A DNA stretch of 64,000 nucleotides, taken from assembly GCF_009830945.1 (NCBI RefSeq), contig NZ_VWVV01000004.1, positions 248,001 to 312,000 of the forward strand, read 5' to 3'. This document shows, piece by piece, positions 17,511-25,553 of the stretch. The notes below the pieces were generated by a model. It saw nothing but the letters and a program-made list of their open reading frames with translations. It was not told the DNA's origin and did not search any database. The position numbers were made by a program, and so were the translations under genes. The stretch is from Nocardiopsis sp. FR4 (lineage in GTDB: Bacteria > Actinomycetota > Actinomycetes > Streptosporangiales > Streptosporangiaceae). Numbering within the stretch: position 1 is the stretch's first letter; each line of letters starts with the position of its first letter.

Positions 17511-19133
17511 TTACGTGGTGGTCCGCTCGGCCACGGGAAGCGGGGCCGCGGCCGCGAAGTCGCGCGCGCTCCAGGCGGGGTCGGACAGGTCGGCGACCGC
17601 GGAGACCACGCCGTCGGGGCGCACGTGGACCACCCACTCCCCCCGCACGGCGGACTCGGGGCGGGCCGCGGCCGGGCCGTCGGCGTTCTCGGGCGCCCGC
17701 GAGCACAGCCGCAGGACGTCCACGTCACCGGCCACGCCGTCGCGCAGCCGCGCCGCGGCCTCGGCCGCCGCGGGCGAGTCGCCTCCGACCAGCAGCACGT
17801 GCCGCCCGGAGGCCAGGTAGTCGTGCAGGCTCCCGGCCCCGGTCCCGGCCAGGGGGACCAGAGCGGCGTCGCCGATCCGCCTGCCGGGCAGCGCCGCGCC
17901 CACCGCGTCTCGGGCCCGCCAGCCGGAGGGGGGCGGGGTGACGGCGGGACTGTCGCGCAGGTCCGGGGAGATCTGCGCCAGCTGCGGGACCAGCCGCCGC
18001 TCCAGTAGCCCCGACGCCGAGAGCAGCCGCATGAGGGTGTCGCGCACCCGCCGGGCCAGCGGTGCCCGCACCATCCACATGCGGGTCTGCTGGTCGGCGC
18101 TGCGCACCACAGCACGCGCGGTGGGGCGGCGTTCGAGCGGGTAGCTCTCCAGCAGCCCCTCCGGGGCCCCGCGCAGCACCGCGGCCAGTTTCCACCCCAG
18201 GTCGAAGCCGTCCTGGATGCCGGTGTTGAGCCCCTGGCCGCCCGCCGGACTGTGCAGGTGGGCGGCGTCCCCGGCGAGAAGCACGCGCCCGCGCCGGAAC
18301 TCGCGCGCCACCCGGGCGTGCACCCGGAAGCGGCTGCGCCACCACACCTCCTCGATGCGCAGGCCCGCCGGTCCGCGCTCGGCCAGCAGGCGGGCGAGCA
18401 ACGCGTCGTCGGGCGGCTCGGCGCTCCCGTCCGGCTCGGTGTCGAAGAAGACGCGGTGGCCGCCGCCGGGCAGGGGCACGATCACCAGCACCCCGTCGGG
18501 CGTCAGGTGGTACTGCGCCTCCCGGCGCGGGACGGGTCCGCTGACCACGCCGTCGCTGAGCAGGAACGTGCGGTCGTAGGTGTCGCCCTCGAAGGCCACG
18601 CCCAGGGACTCGCGGACCGCGCTGCGGCTGCCGTCGGCGGCCACCACCCAGGGGACGGCGACCTCCTCGCGCGTGTCGGGGGCGCCGGCCGGGCCCAGGA
18701 CCACCCGGACCCCCGCCCCGGCGGGGGCCGCCGAGTGGACGCGGGTGGACCACTCGACGGATCCGCCGAGGGCGAGGAGGCGGTCGTACAGCGCCTGTTC
18801 CGTACCGGGCTGGGGCAGGCAGACCGGGCCGGGGAAGGCCGTGTCCGGCAGGCCTCCGAAGCGCACCCCGCCGATCTTGCGCCCCTGGGAGAAGTAGGAG
18901 GCCGACTCCAGGGGCAGGGACTGGCGCACCACCGCCTCGTGGACGCCGAGCCTGCGCAGGACCTCCAGCGCGCCGCTCCAGAGGATGAGCGCCTTGGGCT
19001 CCTCGGCCACCCCCGCGCGGCGTTCGACCACGCGGCAGGAGACCCCGTTCTGGAGCAGGGTGCAGGCGGCGGTGAGCCCGGTGGGCCCGGCGCCGACCAC
19101 GAGCACCGGGGGGTGCGGACCGGGCGCGCTCAC
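17511..19133 (-). CDS. FAD-dependent aromatic-hydroxylase-type monooxygenase
   Basis: A 540-residue class A flavin monooxygenase. The FAD motif is VVGAGPTGLTAACTL at about residues 10-25, the DG motif is VVAADGSRSAVRESL, and the GD motif is LLAGDAAHLHSPAGGQGLNTGIQD. The C-terminal 130 residues resemble the thioredoxin-like domain of phenol-hydroxylase and rifampicin/polyketide hydroxylases. It uses NAD(P)H and O2. GTG 19133 overlaps the HAD stop as GTGA. It is the last gene of the AfsA-type operon, so it probably oxidises a butenolide or furan signal precursor; that role is inference. It could also modify a polyketide. Confidence 0.85.
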   Translation of the reverse strand: MSAPGPHPPVLVVGAGPTGLTAACTLLQNGVSCRVVERRAGVAEEPKALILWSGALEVLRRLGVHEAVVRQSLPLESASYFSQGRKIGGVRFGGLPDTAFPGPVCLPQPGTEQALYDRLLALGGSVEWSTRVHSAAPAGAGVRVVLGPAGAPDTREEVAVPWVVAADGSRSAVRESLGVAFEGDTYDRTFLLSDGVVSGPVPRREAQYHLTPDGVLVIVPLPGGGHRVFFDTEPDGSAEPPDDALLARLLAERGPAGLRIEEVWWRSRFRVHARVAREFRRGRVLLAGDAAHLHSPAGGQGLNTGIQDGFDLGWKLAAVLRGAPEGLLESYPLERRPTARAVVRSADQQTRMWMVRAPLARRVRDTLMRLLSASGLLERRLVPQLAQISPDLRDSPAVTPPPSGWRARDAVGAALPGRRIGDAALVPLAGTGAGSLHDYLASGRHVLLVGGDSPAAAEAAARLRDGVAGDVDVLRLCSRAPENADGPAAARPESAVRGEWVVHVRPDGVVSAVADLSDPAWSARDFAAAAPLPVAERTTT

Positions 19134-19807
19134 CGCGGGCCCCCGGCCACTCGTCCGGGTTTGGCCGCCCCGGCGAGTACCTCGGTGAGCTCGGCCATCG
19201 CCTGGGCGGTGTCCCGGAAGCGGACCGTGGCCATGCCCAGCCGGGCGGCGGGCTCCAGGTTGGCCTCCAGGTCGTCCACGAACAGGCAGCGCTCGGCGGG
19301 CAGGCCGAGCCGGTCCAGGAGGCGCCGGTAGATCTCGGGGTCGGGCTTGCGCACGCCCTCGTGCGCGGAGTTGACCACCACCTCGAACAGGTCGTCGGCG
19401 GGGATCGTGGCCCGCCACAGCGGCTCCCACTCCAGCACGTTGTTGGTGAGCAGGGCCAGGCGGTAGCCGTCCGCGCCCAGTCCGCGCAGGAACTCGGCGA
19501 ACTCGGCGTTGCCGGTACGCCCGGCGAACCAGAGCTCGCCGAAGGTCCGCCCCTCGGGCAGCGCCCGGGCGCCCTCGGGGAGCTCCGCGCTGATCTGCGC
19601 GACGAGGTCGGCCTCGGGAATCGCCCCGATCTCCAGCAGCGCCATGGGGTCGGCGCCGTGGCGGGCGGCCGCGGCGCCCATCGCGGTGAGGATGTCGGCG
19701 GCGGTCAGACCCGCGGAGGCGGCGAAGTGCTCCAGGGTCTCGATGAGCGGGTTGGTGAGCACGCCGCCGTAGTCGCACACGACGGCCTCGATCCGGTTCA
19801 GGTCCAC
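19130..19807 (-). CDS. HAD superfamily phosphatase of the AfsA-type operon
   Basis: A 225-residue HAD hydrolase. Motif I is VVCDYGGVLTNP; the nucleophile Asp is present and the +2 residue is Gly, as in YihX-type phosphatases. Motif II is LLTNN, the Lys motif is RKPDPEIYRR, and motif IV is FVDDLEAN. In gamma-butyrolactone and methylenomycin-furan pathways, AfsA-type enzymes give a phosphorylated butenolide that must be dephosphorylated, and HAD phosphatases such as MmfP are encoded nearby. GTG 19807 overlaps the AfsA stop by 10 nt, and its own stop overlaps the monooxygenase start by 4 nt. The substrate assignment is inference from this context. Confidence 0.85.
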   Translation of the reverse strand: MDLNRIEAVVCDYGGVLTNPLIETLEHFAASAGLTAADILTAMGAAAARHGADPMALLEIGAIPEADLVAQISAELPEGARALPEGRTFGELWFAGRTGNAEFAEFLRGLGADGYRLALLTNNVLEWEPLWRATIPADDLFEVVVNSAHEGVRKPDPEIYRRLLDRLGLPAERCLFVDDLEANLEPAARLGMATVRFRDTAQAMAELTEVLAGAAKPGRVAGGPR

Positions 19808-20850
19808 TGGGCCACCTCGATCCGGAAGGTGCTGCCGGTGCTGCCCTGCTGCACGACGCGCACGTCCGCGGCGGCGACCGGGCCGAAGCGCTCGTCGGCG
19901 CGGAAGGGGGCCAGGTCGGCCTCGACCACGGAGACGAGGTCGTTCTCGGAGAAGGAGGAGAAGTGGGCCTCCACCGAGACCGGGACGAGCGTGGCCGGGT
20001 CCAGGCCGCTGGAGCGCGCCACGGAGGCCACGACCAGCTGGCGGGCCGCCTCGATGAGGAGGTTGCCGGGCAGGTGGTCCAGCGGGTGGTCGAACAGGTG
20101 CGGGTGGTTGTGGTCGGGGACCACGGTGGCACGCCACCCGTCCTCGCCGCGCTGGACGGGTTCGGTGATGACGACGTTGCGCGCGTCGCGCCTGCCCACG
20201 ACGGCCGGCGGGGCGGGGACCGCGCGGGGCGCCGCGGCGGCGCTCCAGTCCAGGGACCTGCGGCCCTTGGCGCGCAGGGCCTGGTAGGTGGGTTTGGCGA
20301 GGAAGACGAGCGCGCCCGTCGCCCGGGCCACCTGGCCGCCGTTGAGGAACACGTCACCGCGGAAGTCGTAGCCGCGCAGCCGCCCGGCCTGGTTGCGGTA
20401 CAGGTCGGCGTCGGTGCGCACGAGCACGCGTGCGGGCTCGGGGCCCTGGCGCAGGCCCTCCAGGTCGGTGATGTGCAGCGATATCCGCTGCATGATGAAG
20501 GCCCGGTCCATGGGCACGTCCAGGTGCCGGTGAGAGATGAGCACACCGGTCTGGCGGCAGTCCTCCAGCAGCAGGGGCAGGTCGTAGGCGGGCGCCTCCA
20601 GCATGACGTGGCCGCGGGGCAGCTGGGCCGCGACCTCGAAGACGCTTTCACCGGTCTGCCGGGAGTCGGTGACGAAGACCTCCGAGACGGCGCTGCGGTG
20701 CACCAGGCCCCGGGGGACGGTCGCGTCGTAGTCGAGCTCGCGGGTGCCCGCGTCCTCCGGGTCCAGCCCCGCGAGGGAATCCGCGCCGGGCCGGGTCGCG
20801 GTGTCCACCGCGGCCGGGGCCTCCTGCGCGCTGACGGTCGTACGGTTCAT
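19798..20850 (-). CDS. AfsA-family butenolide/gamma-butyrolactone synthase
   Basis: A 350-residue protein with two AfsA hotdog repeats. The first starts at VHRSAVSEVFVTD (about 50-62) and keeps the acidic residue E96 in YDLPLLLEDCRQ. The second has FDHPLDHLPGNLLIEAARQ (from 253), the family's most characteristic block. AfsA enzymes condense a beta-ketoacyl thioester with dihydroxyacetone phosphate to start synthesis of hormone-like signals. ATG 20850 follows AAAGGGAAA; the open frame upstream to 20949 lacks family similarity. It leads a three-gene overlapping operon and is preceded by a SARP-type promoter. The exact signal (butyrolactone, furan or other) cannot be told. Confidence 0.85.
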   Translation of the reverse strand: MNRTTVSAQEAPAAVDTATRPGADSLAGLDPEDAGTRELDYDATVPRGLVHRSAVSEVFVTDSRQTGESVFEVAAQLPRGHVMLEAPAYDLPLLLEDCRQTGVLISHRHLDVPMDRAFIMQRISLHITDLEGLRQGPEPARVLVRTDADLYRNQAGRLRGYDFRGDVFLNGGQVARATGALVFLAKPTYQALRAKGRRSLDWSAAAAPRAVPAPPAVVGRRDARNVVITEPVQRGEDGWRATVVPDHNHPHLFDHPLDHLPGNLLIEAARQLVVASVARSSGLDPATLVPVSVEAHFSSFSENDLVSVVEADLAPFRADERFGPVAAADVRVVQQGSTGSTFRIEVAQWT

Positions 20851-20952
20851 CGTTTCCCTTTCGTTCACGCCCCCGCGATTCAGGGATCGGGTTCCATAAG
20901 GGATCGGACCCCTCCGAGGGAGGGAAATCCGCGTCGGGCGTACGGTCACCGA

Positions 20953-20995
20953 GTATCAATACCGCCCCGGAAGCGGACCTGAAGCGAACCTGAAG
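20953..20995 (-). promoter_or_regulatory. SARP-type triple heptamer box and -10 region of the afsA-like operon
   Basis: Three direct heptamers, written on the plus strand as CCGGAAG (20967-20973), CCTGAAG (20978-20984) and CCTGAAG (20989-20995), are separated by exactly 4 nt each, a period of 11. Read toward the AfsA gene, the last heptamer is followed 8-9 nt later by TGATAC/GATACT, a -10-like hexamer. SARP activators such as DnrI and ActII-ORF4 use heptamers with 11-nt period placed 8 nt before the -10. The predicted 5' leader is about 95 nt. Confidence 0.7.
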
Positions 20996-21210
20996 ACCAA
21001 TCGCGAAAATAGTTCACATATTTCCTCGCGAGCCTGGATCAACTGCGCAAACGCACGTGCAATTCATCTCCGGCCTTGATCATCGGCGAACTGTGACTAT
21101 CGCCACAAGCGACGGCTTCGACCCTGTCGGCGGCACCGCAGGCTGGGCAACCGCATCTTCCGACGTCGGAGCGAAACCCGCTCACTACGGACCGCCATAA
21201 CCTGCGTGTT

Positions 21211-21216
21211 TATGAT
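21211..21216 (+). promoter_or_regulatory. Candidate -10 hexamer for the SARP gene
   Basis: TATGAT matches the TATAAT consensus at 5 of 6 positions and lies about 150 nt before the SARP start. No good -35 is seen 17 nt upstream, so activation by a regulator, or chance, is possible. Confidence 0.3.
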
Positions 21217-21367
21217 CGACTCACCGAGCAGGGCGCGCTCGCGCACCACATCGACCCCGCACGTCACCCCGGGAAGGGCCTGCCGGCACCCGAGTCACAA
21301 AAACACCAGGTCTTAAGAAATCAGACAAAGCCGACGCCAGGGGAAAACCAGCCGGAAAGGCTCCGGA

Positions 21368-22531
21368 ATGCACAGAGCACACCACCGAGTGACCAGCACC
21401 GTGGCGGTCCTGGGAGAATTGACGGTCACCGACGGCAGCCGTGTCCTTCCGTTGGGGGCTCCCCGGCAGCAAGCCGTACTCGCCGCGCTGGCCCTCAACG
21501 CCAACCAGACCCTGACCACACAGCGCATCATCGGCATGGTCTGGGGGCCCCGTCCCCCCGCCTACGCCGTCAACCTCGTCCACAAGTACGTGTCCGGCCT
21601 GCGCCGCTCCCTGGCCGCCCTGCCCGCGCACCAGCGGGTCAGCATCGACAACGGGGGCGGCGGCTACCGACTGGCGGCCGGCCCCGACCAGGTGGACCTG
21701 TCCCTGTTCCACACCCACGTCAACGCCGCGCGCGACCTGCGCGAGAGCGGTGACAAGGAGGGTGCGGCGCACGCGTTCGCCCGAGCCCTGGAGCTGTGGC
21801 GGGGCCCCCTCCTCGGCGAGCTGCCCGGCCCGGCCTTCGACGACGAACGCGAGTTCATGGAGACCGTCCGTCTGGTGGTGCTGGAGGAGTACGCCGCCCT
21901 GAGCATCGCGGTCGGGCGCCACCAGGAGGTCACCGACCAGTTGCGCGACGCCCTGCGCAGCCACCCCCTGGAGGAGAACCTGGCCAGGATGCTGATCCTG
22001 GCCCTGTACCGGTCGGGCCGCACCGCCGAGGCGGTGCGCGTCTACCAGCGCCTGTCCACGCGCATGCTGGGCGAGCTCAACATGCCGCCCCGCCCGGAGC
22101 TCAACGACCTGTACCAGGCGATCCGGCGCCACGCCCCCCCTGCCCACGACGCACGCCTGAGCCCCGCGCGCCGGAGCACCGGGGCTCACGCGGGTGCCCG
22201 GCCCGCCCTCGGACAGGGCGGGCCGGGCACCCCTCACCGGGTCCCGCGCGGGGCCGCGGACGGGCCCGGGGCGGGGGCCGTGCGCGGCCTCCCCCGCCCG
22301 GAGGAGGTCAGACCCCAGCCGGAACGCGCCGCCGCTCCCCCTCGGCGACGGTGCCGGGCACCTCGTCCTCCCCGCCGCCCTCGGAGATCCCGATCCGGTC
22401 GTGCAACCAGCGCAGCGGGCGGGGCAGCCACCAGTTGGCGCCGCCGAGCAGGCGCATCGTGGCGGGCACCATCACCGCGCGGACCAGGGTGGCGTCCACC
22501 AGCACCGCGATGGCCAGGCCGATCCCGATGA
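21368..22531 (+). CDS. SARP family transcriptional activator (reading frame probably over-long at the 3' end)
   Basis: Residues 1-100 form an OmpR-like winged helix (LGELTVTDGSRVLPLGAPRQ, NLVHKYVSGLRRSL). Residues 105-255 form the bacterial transcriptional activation domain (FARALELWRGPLLGELPG, NLARMLILALYRSGR, VYQRLSTRMLGEL). This is the AfsR/DnrI/RedD type of activator for secondary metabolism. The frame runs to 22531 (387 residues), but residues after about 257 are Arg/Pro/Gly-rich, pass through a strong terminator at 22192-22232 and overlap the convergent MMPL gene by 224 nt. With six instead of seven C at 22134-22140 it would stop near 22160, giving a normal length of about 264 residues. 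It is divergent from the AfsA-type operon and likely activates it. Confidence 0.85.
   Translation: MHRAHHRVTSTVAVLGELTVTDGSRVLPLGAPRQQAVLAALALNANQTLTTQRIIGMVWGPRPPAYAVNLVHKYVSGLRRSLAALPAHQRVSIDNGGGGYRLAAGPDQVDLSLFHTHVNAARDLRESGDKEGAAHAFARALELWRGPLLGELPGPAFDDEREFMETVRLVVLEEYAALSIAVGRHQEVTDQLRDALRSHPLEENLARMLILALYRSGRTAEAVRVYQRLSTRMLGELNMPPRPELNDLYQAIRRHAPPAHDARLSPARRSTGAHAGARPALGQGGPGTPHRVPRGAADGPGAGAVRGLPRPEEVRPQPERAAAPPRRRCRAPRPPRRPRRSRSGRATSAAGGAATSWRRRAGASWRAPSPRGPGWRPPAPRWPGRSR
22192..22232. terminator. Strong hairpin inside the nominal SARP frame
   Basis: A perfect 18-bp GC stem (22192-22209 with 22215-22232) encloses a 5-nt loop. It lies in the gap expected between a normal-length SARP gene and the convergent MMPL gene, and supports an earlier true SARP stop. 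Confidence 0.75.
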
Positions 22532-24527
22532 TCTTCAGGAAGAGCAGGCCCGAGGTACCCATGGCCAGCAGCACCACCATGAGCAGGATCGCCGCGCTGG
22601 TGATGATCTGGCCCGTGTGCTGCAGCCCGGCCGCCACCGACCGGGTGTTGTCGCCGGTGCGCAGGTACTCCTCCCGCACGCGGCTGAGCAGGAACAGCTC
22701 GTAGTCCATCGCCAGGCCGAAGGCGACGATGGTGATCAGCACCAGGTAGGTGGGGTCGATCGTGCCCACGGCGTCGAAGCCCAGCAGCCCGGAGAGGGCG
22801 CCCTCCTGGAAGCCCCAGACGACCACGCCCAGGGAGGCGCCCAGGGACAGCGCGCCCATGAGCACCGCCTTGAGCGGCAGCACCACCGAGCCGAAGGCCA
22901 GGAAGAGCAGGAGCAGCGTGGCCCCGGCGATGAAGCCGACCGTCACGGGGGTCGCGTCCACGATCGCCGCCACGTTGTCCTGCTGCATGGCGGCCACCCC
23001 GCCGACCAGGGCCTCCTCGGCGCCCTCGGGCAGCGGCGCGTCGCGCACGTCGCGGACCAGTCCGGCGACCTCCGGGGAGTCGGAGGCGCCTCCGTAGGCG
23101 ACCATGACGTGGGCGACCCCGTCCCCGGTGCGCTCGACCCGGGCCAGGGAGGCCTCGGGGAGGTCCCCCAGGCGTTCGGCGTACTCCTCCAGGTCGGCCT
23201 CCCCCACCTGACCGAGCACGGCGACGTGGATCCGGCCCAGGCCGCCGCCGGGGAAGTCCTCCGTGACCGCCTCGGTGGCGATCCGGCTCTCGGCGTCGGC
23301 GGGCAGGTAGCGCTGGTCGGTGGAGCCGAGCGCGGTCGCGGACAGCCCTGAGCTGAAGACGAGCAGGACGGCGCCGACCGCGACCAGGGACACGGCCGGG
23401 CCGCGCATGACGGTGCGCGCCAGCCGGAACCAGGTCCCGGCGCCGTCGTGCACGGCGCCGGTGACCGTGCGGTGCGGCAGGGGAAGCCGCAGGCGGTTGA
23501 TCCGGTGGCCGACCACGGACATGAGCGCGGGCAGGAACAGCAGCGCGGCGAGCAGGTCGAACAGCACGACCGCGATACCGCCCCAGCCGATGGACTTGAG
23601 GATGGGCTGGGGGAAGAAGAGCAGTCCGGCGAAGGCGATGCCGACGGTGATCCCGGAGAAGGCGACGGTGCGCCCGGCGGTGTCGACGGTGCGCGCGACG
23701 GCCGCCCCCACCCCCCGGCCGCGACCCAGCTCCTCGCGGAAGCGGCTGACCATGAACAGGCCGTAGTCGATGGCCAGCCCCAGGCCCAGGATGGTGGCGA
23801 CGTTGACCGCGAACACCGACACCTCGGTGACGTGGGTCAGGGCGCGCAGCATCGTCAGCGAGCCGAGGATGGCCAGGCCCCCGACGGCGAGCGGGACCAG
23901 GCCCGCGACGAGTCCGCCGAAGATCACCACGAGCAGGAGCAGCAGGACCGGCAGGGTCACGAGTTCGGCGCGGACGATGTCGCCCTCGGCAGTCTCCGTC
24001 AGCTCGTGCTCGATGGCCAGCGTGCCGCCCAGGTGCACCTCCAGATTGCTGGAGGACAGGTGCTCGGCGACCTCCCCGTACTGCTGGAGGCGTTCGGCGT
24101 GGGTCCGTCCGCTCAGGGTGACGGGGACGTAGACCGCGTGCATGTCCTCGGACACGAGCATGCCGCGCTCGGTCTCGCTGAGCTCCTCGTCCAGGTAGAG
24201 GTCGAAGTCGGCGACGGTGTCGGGCATCCCGTCCGCGACGCGCTGGACGGCCGCGGCGAAGGTCGGGTTGTCCACCCGCAGCTCCTCGCTGCGATACACG
24301 GCGACGACGTCGACGTCGTCGTGGCCGAGCTCCTCCTCCAGGACGCGGGTGGCCCGCGCGGACTCGGAGCCGGGATCCTCGAACCCGCTGTCGCTGACGT
24401 CGGAGAAGACCCCCGAGCCCCAGACCGCGGCGAAGACGGCGAAGAGGGCGGTGGCGGTCAGCACCGCCCAGCGGAAGCGGTGCATCCCCCGACCGATCCG
24501 CCCGAAAAGCCCCGTATGCGTCGGCAT
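22308..24527 (-). CDS. MMPL/RND family transporter, TetR-linked
   Basis: A 739-residue MMPL exporter. The N-terminal helix is WAVLTATALFAVFAAVWG, followed by an extracytoplasmic loop. The first helix cluster carries ILGLGLAIDYGLFMVSRF and the second IVAFGLAMDYELFLLSRV, including the conserved DY pairs. ATG 24527 follows GGAGGAGCGGC. It is divergent from a TetR gene, with a near-perfect 22-bp palindrome between them, so it is probably repressed by that TetR. It is the third MMPL transporter within 14 kb. Export of the AfsA-pathway signal or a lipid-like product is possible but unproven. Confidence 0.88.
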   Translation of the reverse strand: MPTHTGLFGRIGRGMHRFRWAVLTATALFAVFAAVWGSGVFSDVSDSGFEDPGSESARATRVLEEELGHDDVDVVAVYRSEELRVDNPTFAAAVQRVADGMPDTVADFDLYLDEELSETERGMLVSEDMHAVYVPVTLSGRTHAERLQQYGEVAEHLSSSNLEVHLGGTLAIEHELTETAEGDIVRAELVTLPVLLLLLVVIFGGLVAGLVPLAVGGLAILGSLTMLRALTHVTEVSVFAVNVATILGLGLAIDYGLFMVSRFREELGRGRGVGAAVARTVDTAGRTVAFSGITVGIAFAGLLFFPQPILKSIGWGGIAVVLFDLLAALLFLPALMSVVGHRINRLRLPLPHRTVTGAVHDGAGTWFRLARTVMRGPAVSLVAVGAVLLVFSSGLSATALGSTDQRYLPADAESRIATEAVTEDFPGGGLGRIHVAVLGQVGEADLEEYAERLGDLPEASLARVERTGDGVAHVMVAYGGASDSPEVAGLVRDVRDAPLPEGAEEALVGGVAAMQQDNVAAIVDATPVTVGFIAGATLLLLFLAFGSVVLPLKAVLMGALSLGASLGVVVWGFQEGALSGLLGFDAVGTIDPTYLVLITIVAFGLAMDYELFLLSRVREEYLRTGDNTRSVAAGLQHTGQIITSAAILLMVVLLAMGTSGLLFLKIIGIGLAIAVLVDATLVRAVMVPATMRLLGGANWWLPRPLRWLHDRIGISEGGGEDEVPGTVAEGERRRVPAGV

Positions 24528-24563
24528 AAGCCGCTCCTCCAGGAAACAGGCTTCATGTCTGTT

Positions 24564-24585
24564 AACGGCGTTTGCTAACGGCGTT
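24564..24585. promoter_or_regulatory. 22-bp TetR-type palindromic operator
   Basis: The 22-bp site has outer arms AACGGCGTT on each side of TGCT-type central bases; 18 of 22 positions are symmetric. A further AACG-like half-site follows, and a CGATGT/ACATCG dyad lies at 24607-24620. It sits between the MMPL and TetR starts and probably mediates autoregulation and repression of the exporter. Confidence 0.6.
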
Positions 24586-24676
24586 CACTAAAGCGTGCAG
24601 GCGTTACGATGTCAACATCGCCGACGAGGACCGCGGCGCCCGGACCGGGCGCCTGAGACGGGGTGTGCCGCAGCAG

Positions 24677-25459
24677 ATGACGAAACCGCAGCTGGACCTG
24701 GGTGCCGCGCAGCCGACCCGCCGCGAGCGTGTGCGCGAGGCCACACTCGCGGAGATCAAGCAGATCGCCCGCAACCACCTGGTCGAGCACGGGACGGGCG
24801 GGGTGTCCCTGCGCGCCGTCGCCCGGGAGATGGGCATGACCGCCCCGGGGCTGTACCGCTACGTCTCGGGCATCGACGCGCTGCTGGTGCTGATCACCGC
24901 GGACATGTTCCAGGAGCTGGCCGACGCGGTGGCCGCCGCCGACGCCAGCGTGCCCGCGGACGACACCGACCTGCGCATCCTCACCTCGCTGCGCGCCTTC
25001 CGCTCCTGGGCGGTCACGCACCGGGCCGAGTTCGCCACGATGTTCGGACCACACGTGCGCCTGGCCCCGGAGACCGACATCACGCCGGCGGTGGAGGCCG
25101 GGCGGCGCTTCGGCGCGACCTTCTACACGCTCTTCGACCGGCTGCTGTCGGAGGAGCGCTTCCCGCTGCCCGACGGGGACCGCGTCTCCCCCCAGCTCGC
25201 CCGTGAGCTGCGGGCCTTCGCCGACACCTGCGGCTTCTCGGCGCCGCACATCCCGGTGGAGGCGGTGATGGTGCTCAGCTCGTGCTGGGTGCGCCTGTAC
25301 GGGGTGGTGTCCATGGAGGTGTTCGAGCACCTGAACTTCGTGATGCGCGACATGGAACCACTCTTCGAGTCCGAGCTTCGAAGCATACTGACAGGCCTGG
25401 GCGTGCGTTACCTGCCACCGGAAAGTAGCGCTTCGGTTACCACAGGTACACCCGATTAA
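24677..25459 (+). CDS. TetR/AcrR family transcriptional regulator
   Basis: A 260-residue repressor with an N-terminal HTH (about residues 15-65: VREATLAEIKQIARNHL, GVSLRAVAREMGMTAPGLYRYV) and a C-terminal ligand domain of the WHG type (FRSWAVTHRAEFATMFGP). It lacks the N-terminal features of ArpA-type butyrolactone receptors, so I do not call it a signal receptor. ATG 24677 is chosen; GTG 24665 is equally possible because neither has a strong ribosome site. It is divergent from the MMPL exporter and shares an operator region with it. Confidence 0.85.
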   Translation: MTKPQLDLGAAQPTRRERVREATLAEIKQIARNHLVEHGTGGVSLRAVAREMGMTAPGLYRYVSGIDALLVLITADMFQELADAVAAADASVPADDTDLRILTSLRAFRSWAVTHRAEFATMFGPHVRLAPETDITPAVEAGRRFGATFYTLFDRLLSEERFPLPDGDRVSPQLARELRAFADTCGFSAPHIPVEAVMVLSSCWVRLYGVVSMEVFEHLNFVMRDMEPLFESELRSILTGLGVRYLPPESSASVTTGTPD

Positions 25460-25553
25460 GCCCCATACTGGTGGTCTGTGACTCTTGCCGGATTCTTCGC
25501 AGGGACATCCGGCACAGCCCAGCGTGCGGCAGCACGATAGCGAGGACGGACCC

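Larger units (their letters stand above)
20851..21367. other. 517-nt divergent regulatory spacer between afsA-like and SARP genes
   Basis: No convincing gene is present. Base composition is clearly less GC-rich than the flanking genes. It holds the SARP box, an imperfect inverted repeat with TCGCGA ends and AAATA/TATTT inner arms at 21001-21031, and a TATGAT hexamer at 21211-21216. It probably carries both divergent promoters and further regulator sites. Confidence 0.6.

Noticed and set aside
17511-20651. One 1046-codon frame joining monooxygenase and part of the AfsA region as a fusion protein
   Set aside because: The upstream part is out of frame with the AfsA and HAD genes; GTG 19133 with GTGA overlap is the natural start.
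24677-25459. TetR gene as a gamma-butyrolactone receptor
   Set aside because: C-terminal domain is the WHG type, not ArpA-like, and its operator lies by the MMPL gene rather than the AfsA operon.
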